Part shown: piece after piece, positions 15,124 to 24,000 of the stretch
How the letters are laid out: each line of letters opens with the position of its first letter
How positions within the stretch are numbered: position 1 is the stretch's first letter
Assembly: GCA_964596985.1 (NCBI GenBank)
Contig: CAZQWG010000001.1
Coordinates: 124,001 to 188,000 of the forward strand
DNA: 64,000 nucleotides
Direction: 5' to 3'
Source: GCA-020345945 sp964596985
GTDB lineage: Archaea; Thermoproteota; Bathyarchaeia; RBG-16-48-13; GCA-020345945
Notes under the pieces: generated by a model
What the model saw: only the letters and a program-made list of their open reading frames with translations
The model's database searches: none
Told to the model about the DNA's origin: nothing
Translations under genes and position numbers: made by a program

Positions 15124-15882
15124 CTAGGCTACCTCCGGCAGCGATATCAACGCCTTCTCTTTTCCAAGAGGAAAAACGTACTCAAGAATTGTCTGAAAAT
15201 GATTACCTTCACCGTCTTGGAGAGTGACGGTCTTCGGTCGAAGCCCACGTCCCTGATCGATCTCGGCTACCGTTCCATGGCGACCTATGTTCTTCCCTCC
15301 AGCTATTATCGCATAGGATTCAACGTCAAAGGAAAGATGGTCCAACACTTGCTGCTTTGGTATGGCTATCTTCAGAGCGTCGTAGGTCTTCAGGTTTGAG
15401 GGAGAGTACGATGATTCTTCGGGTCTCTCTTCACCTAAGACTAGGTTTCTCCCATCATGTAGATTCACTTGAATAAAACCGCCTTTCACAGATCTCTTGC
15501 CTTCGATCCGACATAGCTTGAAGGTAGTCTCCTCCTTATCCACTAGATGGAGGGCAGGCCCTTTCAGGGTCGGAAGTACGCGGTAGAACCTTCCAGTCTC
15601 GGGGATCTCGACAACATCCATTATGCCAACTGGAAAACTCGTATCGCTTCGAGGTTTTCCATCGACCTTAACCTTCTGTTCGGCAAGGATGATCTTAGCC
15701 TCCTTGTAGGTCCTTGCTAGACCAAGGATGTCTCGAATCACCAAGAGAAGTGTCAAGGAGCGATACGATTTGTGGGGACCTGGTGAAGGCTTACTAGTCC
15801 AAAGCTGCCTCTTTCGAGGAATCGGCCAGAATGCAGGGGCCTTCATTCGTTTCAGCCGTTTGTCTCCACCTTTCTTACCCAT
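15124..15882 (-). CDS. rps4e: 30S ribosomal protein S4e
   Basis: eS4 (252 aa), archaeal/eukaryal-specific. It has an S4-type domain near the N-terminus (SLTLLLVIRDILGLARTYKEAKIILAEQKVKVDG), a central module and a KOW-like C-domain (AIIAGGKNIGRHGTVAEI). ATG 15882 gives MGKKGGDKRLKRMKAPAFWPIPRK, the conserved start; the ATG-like codon before it is dispensable. Standard position between L24 and L5. Confidence 0.95.
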   Translation of the reverse strand: MGKKGGDKRLKRMKAPAFWPIPRKRQLWTSKPSPGPHKSYRSLTLLLVIRDILGLARTYKEAKIILAEQKVKVDGKPRSDTSFPVGIMDVVEIPETGRFYRVLPTLKGPALHLVDKEETTFKLCRIEGKRSVKGGFIQVNLHDGRNLVLGEERPEESSYSPSNLKTYDALKIAIPKQQVLDHLSFDVESYAIIAGGKNIGRHGTVAEIDQGRGLRPKTVTLQDGEGNHFQTILEYVFPLGKEKALISLPEVA

Positions 15883-15915
15883 CAACTCTTCCCTCCAAGA
15901 TACACTTCAAGAAAC

Positions 15916-16275
15916 CTAAGTCTCCTCTTCCAAGGATCCTCTTCTCCATCTATCATCAAGATTCAGTCGAATGATCTGCACTTTGGAGGTGTGAATAGGA
16001 AATTGTATTGTTGTCCCATCAACTTTCTCACGAGTGATCCCCTCGACGAGTATTCTACCGTTCTTGCGATTCACACCAGTAACTTTGCCTTCGGTTCCAG
16101 CGTAGTCCCCTCTAAAGACTTTGACGGTATCACCTACGCGAAGGGGAATGGAACGCGTTCCATGACTCTCTCTCAGATCGGGAGATAGATTGGAAGAGAC
16201 GAGTCTCCCCCTAACGTGCTTCGACGCTCGGTATGCAAGTTTTCTCTGTTTTCTTGGACTACGTGGAGTAGACAT
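15916..16275 (-). CDS. rplX: 50S ribosomal protein L24
   Basis: uL24 (119 aa), a KOW-domain assembly initiator near the exit tunnel. The N-terminus STPRSPRKQRKLAYRASKHVRGRLVSSNLS and the KOW block RVGDTVKVFRGDYAGTEGKVTGVNRKNGRILVEG are clear. ATG 16275 has GAGGTG as SD at 8 nt; the frame upstream (to 16350) overlaps L14 and is discarded. Confidence 0.95.
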   Translation of the reverse strand: MSTPRSPRKQRKLAYRASKHVRGRLVSSNLSPDLRESHGTRSIPLRVGDTVKVFRGDYAGTEGKVTGVNRKNGRILVEGITREKVDGTTIQFPIHTSKVQIIRLNLDDRWRRGSLEEET

Positions 16276-16288
16276 ATCTAAAGCACCT

Positions 16289-16723
16289 CTATATGATGGT
16301 TCTCGACATACTTGCGATCCTTGGCCATCTCTCAGCAGCCTCTCTCGCAACTGGGCCCTTTATCTCAGAACCTCTCAACTCACCCTCCGGCGTCATGATG
16401 ACCGCCGCGTTATCCTCAAACTGAATACGGGTTCCATCGGGACGAGAGTAGATCTTCTTCTGGCGAACTATCACTGCAGAAAAGACCTGTTTACGGAGTT
16501 CAGGCCTTCCCTCCTTGACTGAGACTGAGATCATATCTCCAACGCATGCCTGAGGAATCCTCCTCAAACGACCTTTATAGCCGAGAACCTGAATAATCTT
16601 CAGTTTACGCGCACCCGTGTTATCGGTGCAATTTATGACCGCCCCTACAGGAAGACATCTGGAGACACGGGGCCTATACTCCAAAACACCTTTTGCAGAT
16701 ACTGCTCTAGACCTAGCTGGCAT
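16289..16723 (-). CDS. rplN: 50S ribosomal protein L14
   Basis: uL14 (144 aa), intersubunit bridge protein. It shows LPVGAVINCTDNTGARKLKIIQVLGYKGR, then ACVGDMISVSVKEGRPELRKQVFSAVIVRQKK and IQFEDNAAVIMTPEGELRGSEIKGPVAREAAERWPRIASMSRTI, full length and unbroken. Confidence 0.96.
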   Translation of the reverse strand: MPARSRAVSAKGVLEYRPRVSRCLPVGAVINCTDNTGARKLKIIQVLGYKGRLRRIPQACVGDMISVSVKEGRPELRKQVFSAVIVRQKKIYSRPDGTRIQFEDNAAVIMTPEGELRGSEIKGPVAREAAERWPRIASMSRTII

Positions 16724-16730
16724 CGCCCAG

Positions 16731-17057
16731 TCAACCTCTCAACTTTTCAATTACTACAAAGGATACCGTCTTGGCAAGGGGCCGACACTCCATTATCCTG
16801 ACCTTGTCCCCCAGCCTAGCGACGATGCAAGGGGGATTGTGGGCCGATATCGATCTGCGTCTACGCTCGTATCTCAAGTATTTCGGAGAGAAATGGAGAT
16901 AATCTCGTCGGACTGTAACTGTTCTCTCTGATTCTCCCACGACAACACCTTCCAGCAGTCTACCTCTAACCGAGAGTGTCCCATGGAAGGGACAGTAGGG
17001 ATCAGAACAGCTCTTTTCAGGAAGACTTACGTCTACTCCGATTCCGGGCATATTCAC
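16731..17057 (-). CDS. rpsQ: 30S ribosomal protein S17
   Basis: uS17 (108 aa), an OB-fold primary 16S binder. It contains CSDPYCPFHGTLSVRGRLLEGVVVGESERTVTVRRDYLHFSPKYLRYERRR and DKVRIMECRPLAKTVSFVVIEKL. GTG 17057 overlaps the Rpp29 stop (TAGTG) and has GGGAG 8 nt upstream; ATG 17051 is an alternative. Confidence 0.95.
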   Translation of the reverse strand: MNMPGIGVDVSLPEKSCSDPYCPFHGTLSVRGRLLEGVVVGESERTVTVRRDYLHFSPKYLRYERRRRSISAHNPPCIVARLGDKVRIMECRPLAKTVSFVVIEKLRG

Positions 17058-17341
17058 TACTCAGCTCCCTTACGCTTCTTAATCCTATTTTCAGGTGCGC
17101 CGACGATCTGAACCCCGTCAACATCGACTTCTACACCCTTAGGTAGGGTGAATCTGAAGCAGGAAATTGCTTTGGGAATAATTTTCCTTGACTTCATTTG
17201 AGATATCACCAGAGTATTCCTAGTCTCGTCGATGACATGACCTGAAATCCCAATAGAGCAAGGGTTAGTGCTGGCTACAACCGTCGTTTCCAACCCAATG
17301 AGTTCATGTTGAATCAGATTTCGAGGAGTCACTACAACCAT
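17057..17341 (-). CDS. rnp1: RNase P protein component 1 (Rpp29/Pop4)
   Basis: A 94-aa Sm-like barrel that, with Rpp21, binds the specificity domain of RNase P RNA for tRNA 5' processing. HELIGLETTVVASTNPCSIGISGHVIDETRNTLVI is diagnostic. Its position between L29 and S17 is conserved in archaea, though the SUI1 factor gene often found there is absent. Confidence 0.93.
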   Translation of the reverse strand: MVVVTPRNLIQHELIGLETTVVASTNPCSIGISGHVIDETRNTLVISQMKSRKIIPKAISCFRFTLPKGVEVDVDGVQIVGAPENRIKKRKGAE

Positions 17342-17355
17342 AGAAGAACAACCTC

Positions 17356-17562
17356 CTACTCAGAGCCCCCTTGCTCTGATCTCAAGACTTCCCTTTCGAC
17401 TGTGAGGATTCGGGCGATAGCCTTACGGAGTTGTCTAATCCGAGAAGGATTCTCTACCGCACCTCCAGCATTGACCATCGTGCGAGCCTTAGCAAGCTCA
17501 ACTTGAAGCTCAGTCAATCTTGCTCCCCTCTCTTCAGAAGTCATTGATCTAAGTTCACTCAT
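17356..17562 (-). CDS. rpmC: 50S ribosomal protein L29
   Basis: uL29 (68 aa), an antiparallel helical hairpin at the tunnel exit. ATG 17562 (MSELRSMTSEERGARL) overlaps the S3 stop by 8 nt (ATGAGTGA), so it is coupled to S3. Conserved elements are LVELAK-like VELAKARTMVNAGG and PSRIRQLRKAIARILT. The longer frame upstream lies inside S3's repeat tail and is a shadow. Confidence 0.94.
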   Translation of the reverse strand: MSELRSMTSEERGARLTELQVELAKARTMVNAGGAVENPSRIRQLRKAIARILTVEREVLRSEQGGSE

Positions 17563-18361
17563 TCTTAGGATCGGCATTCTCTGCCTCCTCCACAGCCTCC
17601 ACTTCCACAGGCTTATCGGCCTCCACAGCCTCCACTTCCACAGGCTTATCGGCCTCCACAGCCTCCACTTCCACAGGTTCTTCCGGCGCCTCTTCTGGTT
17701 GTTCTGCAACCTGCTCTTCCAGGCTCTCAGCGGGTGCAGGGAGTGTTTCCTCTTCTTCGAGGAGGGGTCGAGGGGTCACCTCTACTTTATCTGGGAAACT
17801 AACGTCAGGAGGCATGATCTTCACGTTCACACCACAGAGACCTGGTTTTACCTTCACATGGACGACTGACTTACGCAAATTCTTGATCGAAGGATCACCG
17901 GCCTTGGGCAGATATCCAGCCTTGAACTTCTCGTATCTAGCACGTCTAGAAGTGATTTTTCCCCGGATACTGATCTCAGCCCCCAGAGCCCCAGCTTCCA
18001 TAATCCTATTTAGAGCCCAGTAACCGGATCTGCGATAATGGATTCCCCTTTGAAGAGCAGAGGCGATTCTTGTCGCCATAATATAAGGGTTTAGCTCGGG
18101 GATCTCCACTTCTGCCACCGCGATCTGAGGATTGTTCACATCAAACTTGTCTTCCAGGATCCTAGTCAACTCGCGAATACTTTCTCCCCTTCTACCTATG
18201 ACTATACCTGGTTTCATTGCGTAGATTGTTAAACGAGTGCCAAGCGGGGTCTTCGTAACCTCCACGCCGCCATACCCTGCTCTCTCAAGATCCATACTCA
18301 GAAACTCATCAAGCTCCATCTTCTTGATGGACTCGTCCACAAAGTGACGAACCGAAGACAT
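17555..18361 (-). CDS. rpsC: 30S ribosomal protein S3 with acidic repeat tail
   Basis: uS3 (268 aa), mRNA-entry protein. Residues 1-200 are standard: IGRRGESIRELTRILEDKF is the KH GxxG region, and GYWALNRIMEAGALGAEI and KPGLCGVNVKIMPPDVSFPDKVEV follow. The last 55 residues are unusually acidic and include tandem copies of VEVEAVEADKP. ATG 18361. The gene has its own leader and TATA box after a 396-nt gap from L22, unlike the usual tight L22-S3 junction. Confidence 0.95.
   Translation of the reverse strand: MSSVRHFVDESIKKMELDEFLSMDLERAGYGGVEVTKTPLGTRLTIYAMKPGIVIGRRGESIRELTRILEDKFDVNNPQIAVAEVEIPELNPYIMATRIASALQRGIHYRRSGYWALNRIMEAGALGAEISIRGKITSRRARYEKFKAGYLPKAGDPSIKNLRKSVVHVKVKPGLCGVNVKIMPPDVSFPDKVEVTPRPLLEEEETLPAPAESLEEQVAEQPEEAPEEPVEVEAVEADKPVEVEAVEADKPVEVEAVEEAENADPKNE
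17587..17677. repeat. 33-nt tandem repeat in the S3 tail (2.8 copies)
   Basis: Units at 17587-17619, 17620-17652 and 17653-17677 are identical over their shared length. Each encodes 11 residues (VEVEAVEADKP in the S3 frame). Perfect identity implies recent expansion by slippage or unequal exchange. Confidence 0.9.
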
Positions 18362-18757
18362 TTCAGCAACTCCGCCTTACCATATAAGAAGAAGCAGCGA
18401 AGAGAGGCGGAACTGAGGAAGAGAGGAGAAGAAACTCCTCACGGTCGTATGTAATTGTCACATTTCATCACTTTGGGGGATGTGCTGTAGGGGAATAAAC
18501 TTGCGATTATATATTCTTATCGTACTCCCCTTATCGTATTCCACCCCTGTGAACTCTGCGAAAGGTTGACGCCCTACAAGCGGTCGAAGCGCTTGGATTT
18601 CAGCGCGGAGTCACAGAAGTTTACCCTCTCAGCCGAAAAGCCCACAGAACAATTCTCACCAGAATCAAGACGAGAACCAATGTAAGACCTCTTATCTGTG
18701 AAACAATGCATCTAAGGTTGAAGAGTATGCCTCTTCAAGAATTGAATATACGAAGAG
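18362..18757. other. 396-nt spacer between L22 and S3
   Basis: No credible gene on either strand. A 71-codon plus-strand frame (about 18550-18790) lacks a usable start. The segment holds a TATA box for S3 and a long S3 leader with GGAGTTTCTTCTCC, which can fold as a small hairpin. Elsewhere in archaea L22 and S3 nearly abut, so this is an insertion or retained leader region. Confidence 0.5.
18505..18516 (-). promoter_or_regulatory. TATA box for the S3-L29 part of the cluster
   Basis: The minus strand reads GAATATATAATC, a close match to archaeal TATA. The predicted start near 18485 leaves an S3 leader of about 120 nt. Confidence 0.5.
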
Positions 18758-19222
18758 CTAGGACATTTCCTCAACAACTATTTCTATGTGAGTGAGTTCA
18801 TCGAAATAAGGGCTTGAACGTCCGAATGCACGAGGGATGTACTTGCGGATCTTTCTGGCCCTCTGGGCTGCAGCGTGGATGATCTTCAGGTCGTCGATGC
18901 TCAGACCCTTGTATTCAGCGTTGGATTCAGCACTATCCAGAACTTGCAGTACGGCTCTCGCAGTCTTCTCAGGATATCTACCTGCGCACCATCCTTGAAG
19001 ATTTCGTCTGTGCGGCACAGTCTTCTTGAACCGTCTATACGGAATTGGTTTGCGTTTCTCGATAACCTCTAAGAGAAGAGACCTCGCCTGATCCAGTTTC
19101 ATCCCTTTTATGGTTCGGCAGACTTCTCTAGCGGCTTTAGGGGATATTCTGAGCTCCCTTCCACTTGCAACCGCTGACTTGTCAGGGTCAAGCCCGATGA
19201 TGGAATAACCCCAATCCGGCAT
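18758..19222 (-). CDS. rplV: 50S ribosomal protein L22
   Basis: uL22 (154 aa), lining the peptide exit tunnel. It starts MPDWGYSI and has ELRISPKAAREVCRTIKGMKLDQARSLLLEVIEKRKPIPYRRFKKTVPHRRN, and the C-terminal AQRARKIRKYIPRAFGRSSPYFDELTHIEIVV. It follows S19 with a 14-nt gap. Confidence 0.95.
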   Translation of the reverse strand: MPDWGYSIIGLDPDKSAVASGRELRISPKAAREVCRTIKGMKLDQARSLLLEVIEKRKPIPYRRFKKTVPHRRNLQGWCAGRYPEKTARAVLQVLDSAESNAEYKGLSIDDLKIIHAAAQRARKIRKYIPRAFGRSSPYFDELTHIEIVVEEMS

Positions 19223-19236
19223 CGAAACATCAACTC

Positions 19237-19638
19237 CTATCTCAACGGCACGTACATCGAGGACCGCGAGGCGCCTATGCCTGGGTTTCCATGAGATACT
19301 TTCTTACAAGTAACCGCGAACTCGCCAAGGAGATGGCCCAGCATATCTGGAAGGATCTCGACAGACTGGAATTCTTTCCCATCATAGACGCTAATAGTAT
19401 GCCCCACCATCTCAGGTAGCACTACCATGTCTCGGCAATGCGTCTTAACTTCAAGATCTGCCCCACCCCCCATCTTTCGCATCTTTCTCAACCTCTCCAA
19501 CAGACTACGTTGAGCTGGGGTTAGACCACGTCTAAGAGATCTTCTTGCCTTGCTGGGCAAGATCTTGATAAACTCGTCCATTGACATCCGAGAGATCTGC
19601 TCCGAAGTGTATCCCCGGTAAGTAAACTCTTTCGGCAT
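19237..19638 (-). CDS. rpsS: 30S ribosomal protein S19
   Basis: uS19 (133 aa), head protein next to S13. It contains FTYRGYTSEQISRMSMDEFIKILPSKARRSLRRG and VKTHCRDMVVLPEMVGHTISVYDGKEFQSVEILPDMLGHLLGEFAVT. ATG 19638 is preceded by the SD GAGGAAG. It is normally directly downstream of L2; here a 4.9-kb insertion separates them, so it starts its own transcript. Confidence 0.95.
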   Translation of the reverse strand: MPKEFTYRGYTSEQISRMSMDEFIKILPSKARRSLRRGLTPAQRSLLERLRKMRKMGGGADLEVKTHCRDMVVLPEMVGHTISVYDGKEFQSVEILPDMLGHLLGEFAVTCKKVSHGNPGIGASRSSMYVPLR

Positions 19639-20147
19639 GGAATCTTCCTCTTCGCCGATTTCCAGTGGATTGAACGCCTAGGATTATTTAAGCTTTCAGA
19701 GTAATAATAAAGATCAAAATCTTCTAGATCTTCACCCCTTCCTTTACTTCCCCACTTGCTGGTTCATACCGTCAACTGATAATCCGCACAAACTACCTTC
19801 ACCATTTCACGGTTCTTCTTTCATCATTGTCACTCAGGGTTCCAGCAGATCCCCTCCCGATACATCACAACTCTTCGCCGTCAGCTGTATGCAGACTTCA
19901 GGCGACCTTGACAGTACCGTTCAGGAACCGCGTCCCAGAAGATATTCAGAATGCTGAACGATCTGACTTCCATCCCTCACCGACCCAGCAGCGGAGGAGT
20001 CCCGAGTCCAGTCCCCAAATCCTTGACACGGTTGTGACTCTCAAGGAATCTGCGCTGACGAAACGTACACAGAGTGAAGCGGGGCTTAAAAGAGAATGCA
20101 ACCACCACGCTACGATCCACCTCCTGCGCCCCAAGTAGTGTCTGAAA
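19639..20147. other. 509-nt intergenic region between S19 and the surface-protein island
   Basis: It holds the divergent S19 promoter and a possible plus-strand TATA element (GCTTAAAAG near 20085). Open frames here are short, without SD or recognisable products, so I see no gene. Confidence 0.5.
19683..19693 (-). promoter_or_regulatory. TATA box for S19-L22
   Basis: The minus strand reads GCTTAAATAAT, centred near 19687. A start near 19661 gives S19 a 23-nt leader containing its SD. Confidence 0.6.
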
Positions 20148-20882
20148 TTGAAGAATAGGCGAACAACCACCTCTCGACCAATCAATCTCAGAAAGAACTG
20201 TCATCGGCTAAGACTTAGAAGAGTCGGTTTACTGTTTCTCTTGACTGGAACAATCTTGATCTTGACAACAATCCAAATCGAGGTAGAGGCGCCTAGGCAG
20301 GAGAATCATCAGATCTCCATCAAGTATACGCTCACCCTCTCCTTCAGAAAGGAGAGAGCGTACAACTACTGGTGGTATAGTGTTCTACAGGATGACGAGG
20401 AATTACAGAGGCAGATTGGAGCACAAATATTCAAGGAAACTCGTAAGATACATCCTTACGCATTGATCCACAACATTACAGTACAAGGATTCGACGATGC
20501 AATCGAGACGAGAACTTATCCTTTCACCGATTCGGGCCGCTTCGTACGTAAGATCCACCTGAAAGGGCACTCAATTCAAATCTCATTTCAGATCTCGAAC
20601 ATACTGGTCACCCCGAGGAACGGGTTTGCGAATGCGACTATACCACTCAAAGGTACAAGGCTCGAAGCAAAGACCATGATCGCCGCATCAGCCTACTACG
20701 ACTACCTCATGTGCCCAGACTACGTGGAAGACGAGGTTGAGGCCAGTCTAGGCGAGGTATTCGATTTCCATGCTTTCGACCGTCCATTCCACTCAAGGTT
20801 CTGGAAAAGAAGAGGAAATGGGCTCTGGAGATTTGTTCGTGAGGAGTGTGGTATCTGGGGGTTATCAATAAAAGGATGGTGA
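20148..20882 (+). CDS. Membrane-anchored protein of unknown function
   Basis: I do not recognise this family. The 244-aa product has a basic N-terminus (RKNCHRLRLRR), one hydrophobic segment at about residues 26-45, and a soluble, probably extracellular remainder with mixed beta-rich sequence (ISIKYTLTLSF, SIQISFQISNIL). The start is TTG 20148. It precedes the giant surface protein on the same strand, about 140 nt apart, and both interrupt the ribosomal cluster. The two may form one cell-surface unit. Confidence 0.6.
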   Translation: MKNRRTTTSRPINLRKNCHRLRLRRVGLLFLLTGTILILTTIQIEVEAPRQENHQISIKYTLTLSFRKERAYNYWWYSVLQDDEELQRQIGAQIFKETRKIHPYALIHNITVQGFDDAIETRTYPFTDSGRFVRKIHLKGHSIQISFQISNILVTPRNGFANATIPLKGTRLEAKTMIAASAYYDYLMCPDYVEDEVEASLGEVFDFHAFDRPFHSRFWKRRGNGLWRFVREECGIWGLSIKGW

Positions 20883-21025
20883 TATCGTGCATCGACGAGA
20901 GTACAGAATCATCTGTTGCGGATCGTCTAGGCGCGAATAGTATTTCCTTCAGAAGTCCTATACGAGTTCCTGAAAAAAGGCATATTTCATCCCGAAGGGG
21001 CTATCTGACGACGAGCCTCATTGGA

Positions 21026-24000
21026 ATGTTGCTAAGTGTAGGCTCTGAGGACAGAAGAAAGAGGAGAATCCTTTCCCTTGTAGTAGCCCTTACTGCAATC
21101 CTTGCGGCAGCGTACACTCCAGGACTCATAGGATTCTTCGCCGGCCAGGAAACAAGTATACAAGGGAACGTATCTCGAATCGCAGAAGAAAGAGAAGATG
21201 AAACTGCAGAACCGATCTTCAATGAGACGTTTGTAATAGAGAGGACACCCATTATTTTCGATACAATCACCAAACTAGAATCCGGCTCTCATACAACGCC
21301 GACAGTCAGGAGAGAACTGAATGCCACGTATCCCTTTAACGTTGAGAATAACGAGGCTGTAACTGTACCAGTATTCGTGGAATCTCCGTCTCTCTGTTCA
21401 GGTTACGAGAATGGAATAGACCCAGAGGGGATGAACTTCCTTTGCGTCGCAAGACTAACCACCACCCAAATTCAAGGACATAGGCAGACGTACATGAGTA
21501 CGATCACACCCGACTTCCCCGCCGGATACGATATGGTCAGCGGAAAAGCTTGGGTGAGAACCTGCAATCTGGTAACCCGATCCGAGGTCGTACTTTCAGA
21601 AAGCTACGATGTCGGCTGGACAACGGAGACCCCTTGGAGTATCGAGAACGAATTCGGCAACTCACTTCTGCGTTGCCAAATCCCTCCGACTCTAGTATCG
21701 GCTGAGTACTGGTCTCAAAAAGAGCTGGAGATCCCGTACTACGATCCTGATACAATAGACTCCATCTCACTTGTTTTCGACGAATTTCGAAGAAAAGCAG
21801 ACCCTGGAATATTTGAGGCAATCACCAGTAGTTCCTGGTCGTCCTACACTGAGCAGCCTCAATGCGGTTCTAGAGGGGTTAACATAAGTCTGGACTCACC
21901 CTACTCCGGATCATTCCGATTCGCGTGGACCTGCCAGAGAATCGAGGGCCATTCTGGAGGGGTGGCCTATCCTCTCAACTATGTGGTCTCAAGCGGAGAC
22001 ACTATGCTGGCATCTTGGTCCGTGATGAGAACAAGTGAACCGCAGAACGCCAACTATGGAGACGGAGCGAATAATTGGCCAATGGGATGTGGCTCCGCTC
22101 TGATAATAGTCGATGAGGCGGGTAACGAGAGGAATCTCATACTAGGTCAGGTGAACCAAGACCCGAGATGGGGTGACTCTTTGGGTGGGACGTCGGGGTA
22201 CGGTAGTTCGGCTCAGGACATCGATGTGAACGAGTTATTCCAGTCCGCTTATGGACGGGGCTTGGAGGGATGTACCATACTTTCCTTCTACCTCTACGGT
22301 TGGGTAGGTCACTGTAGCTGGAGTGGAGTAGGAAACTACGCCTTCCTCGACGTGTCCTTCAGCAACGTCCATCTCAACATTCGAAGAGAGGCAAGTGCGA
22401 AGGAGATTATTGAGGTCAGATCTGCCCCAGAAGGCAATAGTATAACATCTTTTATTGTACACGAATCAACGGATCCGGCTAATGTGAGTTGGGAGCTCGA
22501 GAAGCTTATTGACATCCCAAAGGGGAATTGGGACGACTTCTTAGGCAGAACGGTGAGAATAGATATCGGCGTAGAATACGGGGGTGGCGACATCGATATA
22601 CTCTTCGACAATCTTGCGGTCAAGATCGCATTCAGCAAGGCCAAGTTCGTATATCCCGGGGGGAGTCTCACCGTGTCGGAACAAGGGTTCCATGAGATAC
22701 TTGGATTCGACGGAGAGGAGATAACATGTCTCGGCGCAGACTTCGATGTCGAGTTCCGGTACCTAGCCTCAAAGGAACTATCCACCAAGAGTCACGCGAT
22801 GATCCTCTACGCCCGTCAAGCGGTCTCCCATTCGATCTCTCTAACGGTTGGGTATCCAAGCAGCCCGCCGACCAGGACCACATACAGTGATTACAACGTC
22901 ACAATCGCTCTGCCCAACGCCTACTCTAGGATTGGAGTAACAGATCCCGCCGGGATCGACATAACACGTCAGTCCATCGTCTCGCAACACAATTCGACCC
23001 ACAACCAATTGGTGATAGGGTCAGACGGATTCGAGTCATCTAGATACGGTACATTCCAGATCGCAGCAGAAAGCCCGAACCAAGTCTCGCAACTGAGGTA
23101 TAACTTTGTAGCGTGGAACCGAATAGAATTCAGCTGGGGGTGCCGGAACGGTGAAGCTGTGAGTGACGGGGAGTGGACCCTGTATATCTACGATCCTGAT
23201 GGCGTCGAGGTGTATTCTCGGTCAGGACTAATCCAGGAAACAACAACCTGTGCCTTCGGAGGGGGCTGGACTTTAAGCGAGAAGACTGAGCAAGGTACGT
23301 ATCGGGCAGTGTTGGCATGGCATAACGGGACAATAGGGGGAGGTGCCGATGCAGGATTTGAGATCTGTTCTGTTAGAGTGGATTGCAAAGACCTTGACGA
23401 CAAGCCGTTGTCTCATGCGGTCGTTCAGATCTCGAGAGATGGCGAGATAGTGAGAGAGATGCTGACAGACGGAAACGGGTCGGCTGCTCAAACCTTGCTC
23501 CCTGGGAGATACAAGGTAAGGGTTAAGGTCGACGACGTTCTGGTCGAAGAAAAAAGCATAGACATCTTGACAGGTGAAACGATTAGAGTATTGCAGTGCT
23601 CAGTCTGCAGTCCAGAACTCAGGGTTCTCGATTGGAACGGGAGACCTATGGTTGGAGCCGAGGCGTCAGTCATCTTCCCAACCGGGTCTTCCGAAACGGT
23701 CTTGACGGACGGCTATGGGGAAGCTCAACTGGAGAACATTATTGCAGGGGAATACGAGACCTCGGTTCTTTGGAGAGGAATAATAGTCCAGAACTCGACC
23801 CTCAACCTACAATCTTCTGCCAGTGTCGCACTGGCTTGTGACGTCCACACCTTTACCGTCAGTATCCGTGACAAGGAGGGTAAACCCCTGCCTTACCCGA
23901 CACTTATAGTCGATTTCCCTAACGGTACCGAGAGAACAATTATGGCGGACGGCTACGGTAAAGTAGGATTCGACCAAGTCCCAGGAGGCACCCACCGACT

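Noticed and set aside
17577..17709. A longer N-terminus for L29 containing repeats (WKWRLWRPISL).
   Set aside because: It is the out-of-frame shadow of the S3 tandem repeat; L29 starts at ATG 17562.
18540..18790. A 71-codon plus-strand frame in the L22-S3 spacer.
   Set aside because: No start codon with context, and no recognisable domain.
19639..20147. Frames of 75-103 codons on both strands between S19 and the island.
   Set aside because: No start with an SD, no homology I recognise, and they overlap one another; composition looks noncoding.
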